A stretch of DNA of 64,000 nucleotides from Aquipuribacter hungaricus (GCF_037860755.1 NZ_JBBEOI010000001.1:95561-159560); one strand, 5' to 3'. Counted from the stretch's first letter, positions 16,642 to 25,970 are shown. Notes: generated from the sequence alone by a model not told the origin. A program made the numbers and translations.

Positions 16642-18050
16642 GCCGCGACCTTCCGGAAGACCGCCATCTGGGTGGGCGGTCCCACCTCGGGGTCGTCGTC
16701 GCCCACGGGCCGGTAGTCGACCCGGTACCCGTGCCGCTCCGCCACCGCGTCGGCCCAGGCGCGGAACTCCGCGCGGGTCCACTCGAACCGGTGGTCCGGG
16801 TGTCGCACCGTCCCCGCCGCGAGAGTCTCGAAGCGCATGTTGTGCTCCACGTTGGGGGTCGTCACCACGACGGACGTCGGGCGCGCGTGGCCGAAGACGC
16901 TGCGCTCCAGGGCGGGCAGACGGTCCAGGTCGACGTGCTCGATGACCTCCATCAGCACGACCGCGTCGTGGCCCACCAGCCGGTCGTCGCGGTAGGTCAC
17001 CGACGATTGCAGCAGCCGCAGCCTGGCCCGCTGCGAGTCGGGCATCCGGTCCAGGTGCAGCCGCCGCTCCGCGGTCTCGAGGGCTCTGTGCGACACGTCC
17101 ACGCCGAGGACCGACGTGAAACTCGGGTCGGGCACCAGCTCGCGAAGCAGGAACCCCTCCCCGCACCCGAGGTCGACCACGCTCTTCGCGCCCTCGTCGC
17201 GCAGCGCCTGCAGGACCGCGGCCCGCCGCCGCACGGCCAAGGGCGCAGGACGGGCCTCCGCCTCGCCGTCGGCCTCGACGGTGTCCGCCCCTACGAGCTC
17301 GACGGGCGCGGCGTCGTCGAGCTCCGCAAGGCGGGCCACCGCGTCGGTTACGAGGCCGGGCTGATGCTTGAGGTACCGCCGGGTCACCAGCTCGCGTTCC
17401 GGGTGGCCCTCGAGCCAGCCGGCTCCCGCGCGCAGGAGCTTGTCGACCTCGTCGCCGGTCACCCAGTAGTGCTTGCCGTCGTCCAGCACTGGGATGAGGA
17501 CGTACAGCTGGGTCAGGGCCGCCTCCACCGTCATGGTGCCGCTCAGGCGGAGGTCGACGTACGGGGAGGCACCCCAGGCCGGGACGGTCTCGTCCAGCGG
17601 CAGCGGGGCCGCCTCGACCTGCCACCCCAGCGGCTCGAACAGCCGCCTGACGAGCTCCGGCCCCCCGCGGCTCGGGAGCGCGGGCACGGACACCTCGAGC
17701 GGGACGGGCGTGCCGACCAGGTCCGGGCGCGCGTCGCACCGGCCTGCCATCGCTGTGCGAAACACCTTGCCCAGCGCCACCGCCAGCATCGAAGACGCCG
17801 CGTGTGGGCGGTCGTTCACGTACTGCTGCAGCGAGAACCCTTCACCTTGCCGGCCCCGACCACGCACCAAGGCGACCGGGTCGACCTCCAGCAGCAGCGC
17901 GACGGTGCTCCGCTCGGCCGACACCTCCGGCCACACCACGTGGGCCGTGCCCACGGCGACGTCGAAGGACTGCGCGCGGTCCGGGTGCTTGTGCAGCAAG
18001 AACCCGAGGTCGCTGGCCTTCGGCATCGTCGTGGTCAGGGTCAGCAGCAC
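16638..18050 (-). CDS. hen1: Hen1 3'-terminal RNA ribose 2'-O-methyltransferase
   Basis: 470 residues from a GTG giving VLLTLTTTMPKASDLGFLLHKHPDR, the usual Hen1 opening. The N-terminal half is the Pnkp-activating region. The C-terminal half is the methyltransferase with SAM motif VVDLGCGEGFLL, and the metal-binding set EVIEHVD plus the His of TPNVEHNMRFE. It methylates the 2'-OH at the break during repair so the same site cannot be cut again. First gene of the hen1-pnkp operon. Confidence 0.94.
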   Translation of the reverse strand: MLLTLTTTMPKASDLGFLLHKHPDRAQSFDVAVGTAHVVWPEVSAERSTVALLLEVDPVALVRGRGRQGEGFSLQQYVNDRPHAASSMLAVALGKVFRTAMAGRCDARPDLVGTPVPLEVSVPALPSRGGPELVRRLFEPLGWQVEAAPLPLDETVPAWGASPYVDLRLSGTMTVEAALTQLYVLIPVLDDGKHYWVTGDEVDKLLRAGAGWLEGHPERELVTRRYLKHQPGLVTDAVARLAELDDAAPVELVGADTVEADGEAEARPAPLAVRRRAAVLQALRDEGAKSVVDLGCGEGFLLRELVPDPSFTSVLGVDVSHRALETAERRLHLDRMPDSQRARLRLLQSSVTYRDDRLVGHDAVVLMEVIEHVDLDRLPALERSVFGHARPTSVVVTTPNVEHNMRFETLAAGTVRHPDHRFEWTRAEFRAWADAVAERHGYRVDYRPVGDDDPEVGPPTQMAVFRKVAA

Positions 18051-18921
18051 CGGGCCAGTCTGCCCGGCGCGCTTGCGAGCAAGGTGGCGGGAAGGTCTCC
18101 GTCCCCTCGCTGGCGCAGTGATGCAGTGCCTCCCTCCAGCTGGCGGCACCCCTGCAGAGGGCCTTGTGGCGGCAATCTCCGAGAGCACGCATAGGGCACT
18201 GGCTCGGAATCGCGTCGCCGCGGACCGGCACGACCACGCACGGTCGGTGACAGCCGGACACCAGGAGGCAGCAACTGCACGGTTGCTGAGACCGTGTCCA
18301 TCTCGACCCCTGGAGCACCGACGTGCATCGCTGAAGGTCAGAGAATAAGCGCAGGTCAGGCCCGCATTTCCGTTTCAGGACCGTCCGCGGTACCGCCTCT
18401 GACCTCTGGCCCTCCACCTCTACCACCGGATCATCGACGCCTACGCATGAGCCGAATCAGTCCCGGCGAGGGACCCGCAATCGGAAGCAAGACGCCGAGC
18501 ACGGGCGGCGATGATCCGGCACCGCCAGCGTCGTTCGGCGGAACGCCCAGCACCCCCGGCCTTTCGCTCGACTCAGCGTCGTCGTGATAGCGGGGCCCTC
18601 CCTTCCATGCCCCATCCGTGCCCCCGCAGCGAGACACCACAGCGTGCCGCAGGCCCTGGTCCGGGTACAGCCCGGGTGTGGCCGCTCCGAGCTCGGCGCG
18701 TGATGCCCGTAGTCCCGCTTAACGTGGACCTTATGGCGGGTACCGCGAGTTTCGCGGTACCGACCGTGCCCAGGTCGTCTAAGAACTGACAGGTCCCTCC
18801 AACCGGTCCGAACGTCGTCAATCATAGCTATTGTGACTGGCGTATTGAGGGGGCGCTGTTGCTGCCGGCCTGCAGAGATGAGCTTCACAGCAGGGACCGT
18901 GACGAGGCGGGCTAGAGGGGC
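18051..18921. other. Non-coding junction between RNA-repair operon and low-GC block
   Basis: About 870 bases with no supported gene. It contains the 18-base string gcacgcatagggcactgg (18185-18202), which recurs at 49359-49376 beside the tRNA-Ser gene, TACCGCCTCTGACCT (about 18391) shared with the junction at 12379, and a 10-bp perfect palindrome at 18739-18761. It looks like a former element end. Confidence 0.5.
18739..18761. promoter_or_regulatory. Perfect 10-bp inverted repeat
   Basis: GGTACCGCGA, 3 bases, TCGCGGTACC. It lies about 160 bases upstream of the 815-residue nuclease-like gene. It could be an operator or an RNA hairpin; there is no T-run. Confidence 0.4.
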
Positions 18922-21369
18922 ATGATGGTGGCTCAAGAGACTCGGGGCTCGGCAAGATTTGGTCGGGTGCTCGGTGATATCGATGTTAATGACTTCGGGG
19001 ACCCGGCGCAGGAGCTTGCTCTCTTCGCTGGCTGTGCGTCCTTCGCGGACGTGCGAGCTGTCTTGCGCGAGCAGGTGGAGATTGAGTCTTCCAAGATGCT
19101 CGCTCTTGTCTCGGAGGCGGACGCGTTCGATGTGATAGAGCTAATGCGTATGCGTGAGTTCCCACCGGTTCCTGACCCGCGAATGATCATGCCGGGCGGG
19201 TCTGCCTTAGCGGTGGAGCTGGTGGCTGCTGCGCTACTTTCCCGATCCAGCCGAAAGCCGAGCGATGTCCCGCGTGAGGAGACTCGTCCGCACGAGCAGA
19301 TCGCGGAACTGCACACACGTGCTAAGCGACTCGCGCGATTGGCAACGTACAGGCAACAATATGAGGCTCGCCTCAGCGAGCACCCGCTGGCGCGTCTCGC
19401 ATCGGAATACCAGGGTGCCGTTCTGAACATCCGGAACCTGCAATATGACCACATCCGAGATGAGCAGGAGCGTCGTCTCTTCAAGCATCCCGTGGTCGAC
19501 GAGCTAATGAGTCAGCACCTGGGCTACGGCTATGACGACGTGGTCGGTGTTCGGGATGCCCTGAAGACCCTATCCGCACACCGAATGACGAGCCTCCGTG
19601 ACGAGACCGGAGATATCGTGCTCGAGTATCAGGGGGTTTCGCCCGAGGAGATACCTGCAGGGGTGATCGCTCGGTTCCGAGATGCCATGATCAACCTCAT
19701 GTTCCTGCCCGGAGAGCGGGCGACGATCGCCGCCAGAGAACTCGCCGAAATTGGACGCCTAAGTGAGAAGCAAGTACTCACCGTCTTGAGCTCCTACTCC
19801 CAGACCTTTGACAGCTCCATCTCTGCAGGCAGGAGGGTCTTCGACTTGCTGACGGCGACCAACCCGTTCCTCATCACCCCGCTGGTCGCAGACGGTGCAG
19901 GCGGCTTTGCGTCCACGGCCAACGATCCTGGGCTCGACTCACTGCGGCGCATCCTCGAGCGAGCGCTCACGCCACACCAGTCCGCTATGCGTCGATACGA
20001 CAAGCGAGTCCGGCAGTCGGTTAGCGAGAGCCTGGCCATTGCGAGTCTCGAACGTGTCCTCGGGTGCCCTGCGCTGCATACCGGATTCTACTACTACGCA
20101 CCCAAAAAGGGCCGGACCGAGACTGAGGTCAACGCTGAATGCATTGACGTGAACCTCGTGGCAGACCGTGTTGAAGGAGACGGTCTCTTCCTGGTGGACG
20201 ATGTCGCGATTATCACCGAGGTCAAGGCAAAGTCCGTTGCCAGTCAGTCTCGCCGCGGTGACGTTCGCAGGCTTGAATCTGACCTCAGAGCGACGATAGG
20301 CGAGGCCAACGATCAAGCCATACGGCTGCAACGTCTAATCGAAGTAAACGGCGGTGTCTGGCTCACGTCAGACTCATGGCTAGACCTCTCTCAGATACGT
20401 GAGGTGCGCTCCACCATCATCTTGTTGGACGACGTGGGTCCGCTCGGTGTTGCCATTGGTGATCTTCAGGCCGCCGGACTGCTGGCGGAGCAGAGGCCCC
20501 CGTGGGTGGCGTCATTGCACGACCTGATGGTGATTGCCGAGATCTGCGATCGACCCAGTGAATTCCTCCTGTATCTACGGCGTCGAACCGACACCGAGGT
20601 CGCCACGTTTTACCGCAGTTCCGACGAGCTGGATCTTTTTATGCTCTTTCTCGGTGGGGGACTCTTCGTCGAAGATGATCCGGATGCCGTGCGTCGTCAA
20701 CATCCATCCGTGCCGCCAACGAGGGCGCGCGACAGAAGGACTCGCGACGAGAGCGCAGTCGGCACACTGGTTGCCGATCACTGTCAACCGCTGAGCGAAT
20801 GGTACTTGCGAGATCAGCTCCCCGAAACGGTATCGCAACCGTCGAAGCCAACATTCAACCTCGCACAGGAAATCGTCCCACTTGTGGATATGATTGCCGG
20901 CCTCGGTGAAACTGGCTGGTTACGGTGCACGACTGATCTACTCAGTCTCTCCGGTGAGACTCAGAAGCGACTCATGAAAAGCATTCGTGAGTGTCGCCGC
21001 AGGACCTCCGCGGACGGCAAATACCACGACATGCTCATGTCCTTCGCGGGGACTTTTGGGCATCCGGCGGTCTTCATAGGAGTAGCGCCGGAGACTGACG
21101 ACAGCATCGCTCACCGCACCCAGCTGTCCCAGTACATTCGGGCGAAGAGTTACCAATTGCAGTCGGACCGCGCATACGGTCTGCTTCTCGACACCGGAGG
21201 CAGCCTCCTCGAGTTCATCTACTCGACTGACCCGCCGCTTTCCGATTCGAGACTTGACAGGTTGGTGATGGAGATGGGCCTCCAGCCTGTTGGGCAAACT
21301 GGCAGACCCACTCCGCCGTCCGCGCGGCGATCGACCAAAAGGTTGCGCGGGAAAGGCAAGCGCCTCTGA
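18922..21369 (+). CDS. Unrecognised 815-residue protein with PD-(D/E)XK nuclease-like core
   Basis: I do not recognise the family. The only domain signature is a restriction-endonuclease-like core at about residues 400-480: DVNLVADRV, then VDDVAIITEVKAKS with D426/D427, E433 and K435 in the D-x(n)-ExK arrangement, followed by RRGDVRRLESDLRATIGEANDQAIRLQRLI, as in NERD-like nucleases. The remaining N-terminal 400 and C-terminal 330 residues look mainly helical. No ATPase or helicase motif is visible. It starts at tandem ATG codons. GC is far lower (about 55-60 % by eye) than in neighbours, pointing to recent transfer. A defence function is plausible from context only. Confidence 0.8.
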   Translation: MMVAQETRGSARFGRVLGDIDVNDFGDPAQELALFAGCASFADVRAVLREQVEIESSKMLALVSEADAFDVIELMRMREFPPVPDPRMIMPGGSALAVELVAAALLSRSSRKPSDVPREETRPHEQIAELHTRAKRLARLATYRQQYEARLSEHPLARLASEYQGAVLNIRNLQYDHIRDEQERRLFKHPVVDELMSQHLGYGYDDVVGVRDALKTLSAHRMTSLRDETGDIVLEYQGVSPEEIPAGVIARFRDAMINLMFLPGERATIAARELAEIGRLSEKQVLTVLSSYSQTFDSSISAGRRVFDLLTATNPFLITPLVADGAGGFASTANDPGLDSLRRILERALTPHQSAMRRYDKRVRQSVSESLAIASLERVLGCPALHTGFYYYAPKKGRTETEVNAECIDVNLVADRVEGDGLFLVDDVAIITEVKAKSVASQSRRGDVRRLESDLRATIGEANDQAIRLQRLIEVNGGVWLTSDSWLDLSQIREVRSTIILLDDVGPLGVAIGDLQAAGLLAEQRPPWVASLHDLMVIAEICDRPSEFLLYLRRRTDTEVATFYRSSDELDLFMLFLGGGLFVEDDPDAVRRQHPSVPPTRARDRRTRDESAVGTLVADHCQPLSEWYLRDQLPETVSQPSKPTFNLAQEIVPLVDMIAGLGETGWLRCTTDLLSLSGETQKRLMKSIRECRRRTSADGKYHDMLMSFAGTFGHPAVFIGVAPETDDSIAHRTQLSQYIRAKSYQLQSDRAYGLLLDTGGSLLEFIYSTDPPLSDSRLDRLVMEMGLQPVGQTGRPTPPSARRSTKRLRGKGKRL

Positions 21370-21639
21370 AGTCGGCAGGCTGGCGAAGCCGCGCTGTGCT
21401 GCTCCGGCCGCCTGGTGTGAAAGTAGCCCGCGTCGCCCCGGGGGGGGGTGAGGCATCGGACTTTTCTGCATCCCGCCACCTGAGAACCCGCATTGCGCTA
21501 TGTGCGGGCGCCTGCACAGGCCCAGCACCAGTCGAACGTCTCCGCTGGGCCTCGTCGCAACGGGTCGACGCACCGTCCAGCCTGATGCAGATCCGCGCGT
21601 GCACTTTCGAGGTATGCCCGTCGCGATTAGGGTCTTGAT

Positions 21640-22170
21640 ATGTACTTGGCTGACTTCACCGGCATCGCCATAGCGTCTCGTGAGGCTGGAGGGGGGTTTG
21701 AAGCGTTCCGTAAGACTTCCCGAGTCGTCGGTCTCGGGTGGCCGGCTGACGTCGCTGAGCAATGGCTATACGATCACTCGGGCAATGAACTGTTTCTCCG
21801 AGATTACGGTGATGTCGAATTGTCGCGGGTGCGCTGGCAACTTGAAGCGCTACACGCCGCGGACATCGCCACCATGCCGACGGGGCCTTCGGAGCACGAC
21901 GTGATCGACGAAATTGCGGCGGACTGGGATCACTGGATCCGTGTGCGCAACTTGGGCGTCCACCTTGGTGTCGCCCAGATGTGGGAGGTTCACGGCACTT
22001 GGAAGCGGTGGCCGGTGTTGCTCGACCGCAGGTTGCTCAGGTCCTCCGGCGCTGGACTCCAGGTCGTCGAGGGTCGGACTCGTGTTGCAATCCTCAGGGG
22101 CCGCCTCAAGCAGGGCGCCTTCGTTGCGGAACAGCACCTGGCATGGGTCGGACGCCCGACCTCGACATGA
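21640..22170 (+). CDS. Hypothetical protein, possibly ParB/sulfiredoxin-like fold at C-terminus
   Basis: 176 residues. The C-terminal part, WPVLLDRRLL...GLQVVEGRTRVAILRGRL, resembles the VxxGxxRxxAxxxL nucleotide-binding loop of ParB/Srx-like proteins; the N-terminal half is Trp/Asp-rich without a known motif. It lies 270 bases after the 815-residue gene on the same strand and shares its low GC, so it probably arrived with it. Function unknown. Confidence 0.55.
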   Translation: MYLADFTGIAIASREAGGGFEAFRKTSRVVGLGWPADVAEQWLYDHSGNELFLRDYGDVELSRVRWQLEALHAADIATMPTGPSEHDVIDEIAADWDHWIRVRNLGVHLGVAQMWEVHGTWKRWPVLLDRRLLRSSGAGLQVVEGRTRVAILRGRLKQGAFVAEQHLAWVGRPTST

Positions 22171-22357
22171 GGTTGAACAGCTTCGTTGCTCCAAAGACAC
22201 ACGGTGGCGGGGCCTGCTGCCTCGTGGGCCGACGCCCTTGATGCGCTCCTTACCTCAAACCGATCCTCCGTGCGACGGGCATCGCGTCATGCCGCTACTC
22301 CCCCAGTCGGGTCAGCCCCGTCGGGTTGCGGCTGGGGGCGCCTCCTCAGGCACCCCC

Positions 22358-22879
22358 TCATCCCGCTGCATCAGCCCCGGAGTTCTGAATGTCCGCCGCC
22401 GGCGGCACCGCTGCATCCATGGCAGTTGGAAGACGGGCCAGTTGACTGCGTGGTCGGCCCCGCCGCCGGTTGCCTTCCATCTTGATGGTCAGGTCGATCA
22501 TGTCGCTGACGAGATCCAGCGCCTCGGGGGAGAGGTTCGCGGCGCGGAGCGCGATGGATCGCACGCCGGCGTCCCGCATGGCCGCGAGCATGGCGAGCTG
22601 TGCGTCGGTCTGCTCGGCGATCTCGTCGTCGGTGAAGTAGGCAACCTCGACGCCAAAGTACTTGGCCAAGGCCTGCACGTGGCGGAGCGTCGGGTTGGCC
22701 CGGATCCCCGAGCGAAGTTGATAGATGTAGCTGGGGCTGATCGTCGGCCCGCCCTGTCTGGCGATGGCCGTCGCTACCTCGCGGTAGGACGCCTCTTCAC
22801 CGTGGGCGGGACGCACGGTCGCGAAGAGGTGGTTGAGCTTCGCGGCGAACGAGCGGTCGTCGCCGCTGTCGCTGCTCAC
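22358..22879 (-). CDS. EspR-like XRE-family regulator
   Basis: 173 residues from a GTG preceded by GAGGGAGA. FAAKLNHLFATVRPAHGEEASYREVATAI followed by ISPSYIYQLRSGIRANPTLRHVQALAKYFGVEVAYFTDDE is the extended helix-turn-helix of EspR-type regulators; a C-terminal dimerisation helix follows (AGVRSIALRAANLSPEALDL). A longer TTG-initiated form is possible. It sits at the edge of the conjugation module and may control it or respond to the host. Confidence 0.82.
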   Translation of the reverse strand: MSSDSGDDRSFAAKLNHLFATVRPAHGEEASYREVATAIARQGGPTISPSYIYQLRSGIRANPTLRHVQALAKYFGVEVAYFTDDEIAEQTDAQLAMLAAMRDAGVRSIALRAANLSPEALDLVSDMIDLTIKMEGNRRRGRPRSQLARLPTAMDAAVPPAADIQNSGADAAG

Positions 22880-22981
22880 GCTGGCGTCTCCCTCGCAGTC
22901 CGGTCGATGAAGGCTCGATGATGCCGCAAGCGGCAAGATCAAGACCTCGATCCGGCAACGTAGCGTGACGTCCGCTCGCGT

Positions 22982-23986
22982 TCACAAGGTGACGCCGAGC
23001 GACCTCAGGAACGGCTCTGGGTCGATGCGCTCTCCCGCCCTGACCACCTCGAGGTGGAGGTGGCAGCCGGTGCTGTCGCCGTTGCTGCCTACTCGACCGA
23101 TGACCTGGCCACCGGTCAGGGTCGCACCGACGGTGGTCAAGACGTCCTCGTTCCACATGTGGGCGTAGCGGGTCAGGACCCCGCTCCCGTGGTCGATGAC
23201 GACGAGGGTGCCGTAGCTGGCGGCTGGGCCGGCCTGGACGACGACGCCCGGCCCGGCGGCGTAGATCGGGGTGCCACAGGGCGAGCCGATGTCGGTGCCC
23301 CCGTGGAGCTTCCGTCGGCCCGTGATCGGGTGGATGCGGTACCCATAGCTGCTGGTCACCGGGCCGACGGCCGGCCTGATCCAGCCGTCGGTTGACAGGT
23401 CAGCCGGTGGTGCCGTGGTGCAGTCGCCGGCGGCACCAGGGACGGTCGTCGTGCCGGACAGTGCGGCGACCACCTCGAGCGCGGCGGGCCAGTACCGCTC
23501 GTAGTGATACGGGTCGGCGTTGCGCTGGGTCTTGTGCGCCGCGAGGGTCGGCGCCAGCGTCTCCCAGCCGTTGACGGCCAGAAGTGCCCGGTAGAAGTTC
23601 GTCGCCGACGTCGCGGGGTCCATCCGGTCGGCGTAGGACCCCCAGGCCCCGTTGTCGCGCTGCTGGAACACGCCCCGGCTGTCCGGGCCGACGCCGTCCC
23701 CGTAGTCGAGGACACGCAGCCCGGACTCACCCATGGCCGTCATTACCGCGATGACCTGAGCCCGGGCCGGGACACCCAGAGCACCCCCGGCGGTGACGAT
23801 GGCGGCCGCGTTGGCCAGCTGCTCGGGGCCGTAGCCGGCGACCGGCTCGACCGGGAAGCCGCCTCCGTCCAGCACGAGCGGCGCGCCGCACGCCGCCCCG
23901 GCAGGCGGTGGTTGCAGCGCGACCCCTGTGACGCAGCCACCGAACAGCAGGGTCGCTGCGGCGATGCCCCCGATGAGCGCTCTCAC
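22982..23986 (-). CDS. Peptidoglycan hydrolase: lysozyme-like region plus M23 endopeptidase
   Basis: 334 residues. Signal peptide or anchor at the N-terminus; the central part (about 55-170) has AQVIAVMTAMGESGL and GVFQQRDNGAWGS, as in transglycosylase-like modules of conjugation hydrolases. The C-terminal M23/LytM domain has YGYRIHPITGRRKLHGGTDIG (zinc His and Asp) and HLHLEVV. It probably opens the cell wall for the type IV secretion channel (VirB1-like role). Coupled to the upstream lipoprotein gene by ATGA. Confidence 0.87.
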   Translation of the reverse strand: MRALIGGIAAATLLFGGCVTGVALQPPPAGAACGAPLVLDGGGFPVEPVAGYGPEQLANAAAIVTAGGALGVPARAQVIAVMTAMGESGLRVLDYGDGVGPDSRGVFQQRDNGAWGSYADRMDPATSATNFYRALLAVNGWETLAPTLAAHKTQRNADPYHYERYWPAALEVVAALSGTTTVPGAAGDCTTAPPADLSTDGWIRPAVGPVTSSYGYRIHPITGRRKLHGGTDIGSPCGTPIYAAGPGVVVQAGPAASYGTLVVIDHGSGVLTRYAHMWNEDVLTTVGATLTGGQVIGRVGSNGDSTGCHLHLEVVRAGERIDPEPFLRSLGVTL

Positions 23987-24537
23987 GGGGTGACCGTCGG
24001 CTCAGGCAGCCAGAACCGTTCCACCAGCCAACGGTCGCCCCCGGCAGAACGAGAGAGCAGGACTCCGTAGTCGCCGGCGTCGGTAGGGATGACGACGTCG
24101 GCGAGGTACGCGCTGCCCGCACCGTCGGTGACCGTCGGAGGCCCGGTCAACGTGCGTCCGGGGACGTTCGCCGGGTCGGTGCCGGCGTAGGCCTGCTGCG
24201 CGGTGGGGGAGAGCAGGCGAGCGAGCTCGCTCCACCACGCTTCCTGGTCGCGACCGCTGATGTAGGCCGCCACGGCCACCCGCGCCGCGTCGCTGGCCGC
24301 CGCCTGATCGGTGGGGCCCCAGGACGGCGCGGCGCCAATGGTCGGCTCGGGCAGCTCGTCCTGCGGCACCAGCGCGGGCGCGGTGCCAGGGCTCCTGGGG
24401 CTGCTGAGCAGCGCGATCGCCGACTGCTTGTCCGTGCTGGGTAAAGGGACTGTTGCCGGTGCTGTGCTGCACCCCGCAGCAAGCAGCAGACACGCGCTGA
24501 CCCCGACACCGATGGTCAGGAGCGGCCTCCGCCTCAT
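23983..24537 (-). CDS. Lipoprotein of the conjugation module
   Basis: 184 residues with a lipobox (LLLAAGCST, Cys 23). The mature region is Pro/Ala-rich then compact (DAARVAVAAYISGRDQEAWWSELARLL, TGPPTVTDGAGSAYLADVVIPTDAGDYGVLLSR), resembling VirB8/NTF2-like small accessory domains but without a firm match. Overlaps genes on both sides, so co-translated with the peptidoglycan hydrolase. Confidence 0.7.
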   Translation of the reverse strand: MRRRPLLTIGVGVSACLLLAAGCSTAPATVPLPSTDKQSAIALLSSPRSPGTAPALVPQDELPEPTIGAAPSWGPTDQAAASDAARVAVAAYISGRDQEAWWSELARLLSPTAQQAYAGTDPANVPGRTLTGPPTVTDGAGSAYLADVVIPTDAGDYGVLLSRSAGGDRWLVERFWLPEPTVTP

Positions 24538-24749
24538 GGCGCGGACCTCACCTGGTTGTGACGTGCCTCGAGGTGGTCGCAGACCTCGTCGCGCAGGATC
24601 ACCCAGGACGCACCGACCTTGTACGCCGGTATCTGCCCGTCCCGTAGCCAGCGATAGATCGTCTGCGGCGGCACCGCGAGCACCTGGCTGACCTGCTCGA
24701 CCGTGAGCCGTGTCGGGAGCCCCGAGAGCAGACGTCGGATCTCAGTCAC
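24534..24749 (-). CDS. Excisionase-family (MerR-like) DNA-binding protein
   Basis: 71 residues. LTVEQVSQVLAVPPQTIYRWLRDGQIPAYKVGASWVILRDEVCDHL is a complete excisionase/MerR-type winged helix. First gene of the three-gene minus-strand operon and divergent from the conjugation operon; the inverted repeat at 24808-24829 between them is a candidate binding site. Confidence 0.82.
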   Translation of the reverse strand: MTEIRRLLSGLPTRLTVEQVSQVLAVPPQTIYRWLRDGQIPAYKVGASWVILRDEVCDHLEARHNQVRSAP

Positions 24750-24807
24750 AGGACGGCCTCTCTGCCGGTTCGAGGGGATGAGCCGTGCACCCAGGTCATG
24801 CTATCTA

Positions 24808-24829
24808 ACACAGCAGTGCACATCTGTGT
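24808..24829. promoter_or_regulatory. Inverted repeat in the divergent conjugation promoter region
   Basis: ACACAG, 10 bases, CTGTGT, in an unusually AT-rich stretch between the excisionase-like gene and the VirB2-like gene. Likely operator or promoter site for both directions. Confidence 0.4.
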
Positions 24830-24881
24830 ACTCTGGACATAGCCCGTTCGGGCACTTCATCCGGATCGAAAGGCGCGTCTC

Positions 24882-25151
24882 ATGACCGGTCTCGCGAACG
24901 TCCTGCTGCCGATGGTCCCCGTCCCGACGCCCGGCGCCCCGCCCGGTTCAGCCCAGTTCCTCACGATCCTCAACTGGGTGTCGTGGGTCGCCCTGGCGGT
25001 CTGCGTCGCGGGCGTGATCTTCGCCGGGCTGGCGATGATCATCTCCAGCCGGCGCGGTGAGGGCGGCGAGCACATGGGGAAGCTCGGAACGGTGTTGGCA
25101 GGCTGCGTCATCGTCGGCGCTGCATCGGGCTTCGTCGGCGCCCTGGTCTGA
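24882..25151 (+). CDS. VirB2/TrbC-like small membrane protein (putative pilin)
   Basis: 89 residues with two hydrophobic helices (WVSWVALAVCVAGVIFAGLAMII and LAGCVIVGAASGFVGALV) separated by a short charged loop, the layout of VirB2/TrbC pilins. First gene of the plus-strand conjugation operon; the upstream GAAAGG is a possible ribosome site. Confidence 0.65.
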   Translation: MTGLANVLLPMVPVPTPGAPPGSAQFLTILNWVSWVALAVCVAGVIFAGLAMIISSRRGEGGEHMGKLGTVLAGCVIVGAASGFVGALV

Positions 25152-25187
25152 GGACCGGGGGACAGGCTGATGAAGGGGACCATCACC

Positions 25188-25970
25188 ATGAGCGCACCCG
25201 AGCAGTCCACCGGCCACAGCGAGCGGGACCAGGCGGCTGCGGCGACGAGGCAGGGGCGCCGCGGCCTCGTCCTGGCAGGCGTGTTCCTGATGGTGGTCCT
25301 CGCGGTCGGGCTCTTCCTGGCCGTCGCGCCGTCCCGCGACCCAGAGCCGATCGCCGGCGACAATCCCTCGGCCGCGCCGGTCACCTCGGCTGCTCCCAGT
25401 CAGGCGACGGCGCCTTCGGGGTGCGAGCTGCCCGCGGGCGACCGGACAGTCCCGGTGACCCCGCCGTCGGACACGGAGTGGGAGCTCGTCGGTCGCGTCG
25501 TCGCGCCGACCGCACCCGAGGTCTACGGCCCGGGTGTCACCGACCCCGTGCGCTCCTGCTTCGCGCGCACGCCGACCGGCGCCCTGTACGCCGCTGTGAA
25601 CGCCTTGGCAACGACCACGCTGCCCGACGCTCCCCGCCTGCTCGCCGAGGACTTGGGCGCCGAGGGCCCGGGCCGCGACGCTGCCCTGGAGCAGCTACCG
25701 GCCGACGGCTCCGTTGTGCCCGCAGACGACACTGCAGCCCAGGTCCAGCTCGCCGGGTTCCAGTTCCTCTCCTACACGGAAGACGAGACCGTGATCGATC
25801 TAGCTGTCCTGGGAGTGAGTGATGGGCAGACCGTCACGGCACACACCGCCTTCACGCTGCGCTGGGAGCGTGGTGACTGGCGCGTGGTCCACAACTCCAA
25901 CGGTGCGCCCTTCTCGCCGATCCAGGCGATCCCGGGCCTGGCCGGGTACGTGCCATGGAGCGGAACATGA
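25188..25970 (+). CDS. VirB8-like conjugation protein
   Basis: 260 residues: short cytoplasmic N-terminus, one membrane helix (about 28-48), Pro/Ala linker, then an extracytoplasmic domain with FARTPTGALYAAVNALATTT and LRWERGDWRVVHNSNG, resembling the NTF2-like domains of actinobacterial VirB8/TcpC proteins. The ATG at 25188 has AAGGGGA upstream; an ATG at 25170 is possible. Stop overlaps the next start (ATGA). Confidence 0.68.
   Translation: MSAPEQSTGHSERDQAAAATRQGRRGLVLAGVFLMVVLAVGLFLAVAPSRDPEPIAGDNPSAAPVTSAAPSQATAPSGCELPAGDRTVPVTPPSDTEWELVGRVVAPTAPEVYGPGVTDPVRSCFARTPTGALYAAVNALATTTLPDAPRLLAEDLGAEGPGRDAALEQLPADGSVVPADDTAAQVQLAGFQFLSYTEDETVIDLAVLGVSDGQTVTAHTAFTLRWERGDWRVVHNSNGAPFSPIQAIPGLAGYVPWSGT

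Noticed and set aside
14044..17739. A single 1231-residue protein
   Set aside because: The N-terminal 365 residues lie over hen1 in another frame and are Arg/Pro-rich; the natural Pnkp start at 16641 overlaps the hen1 stop and gives the normal length.
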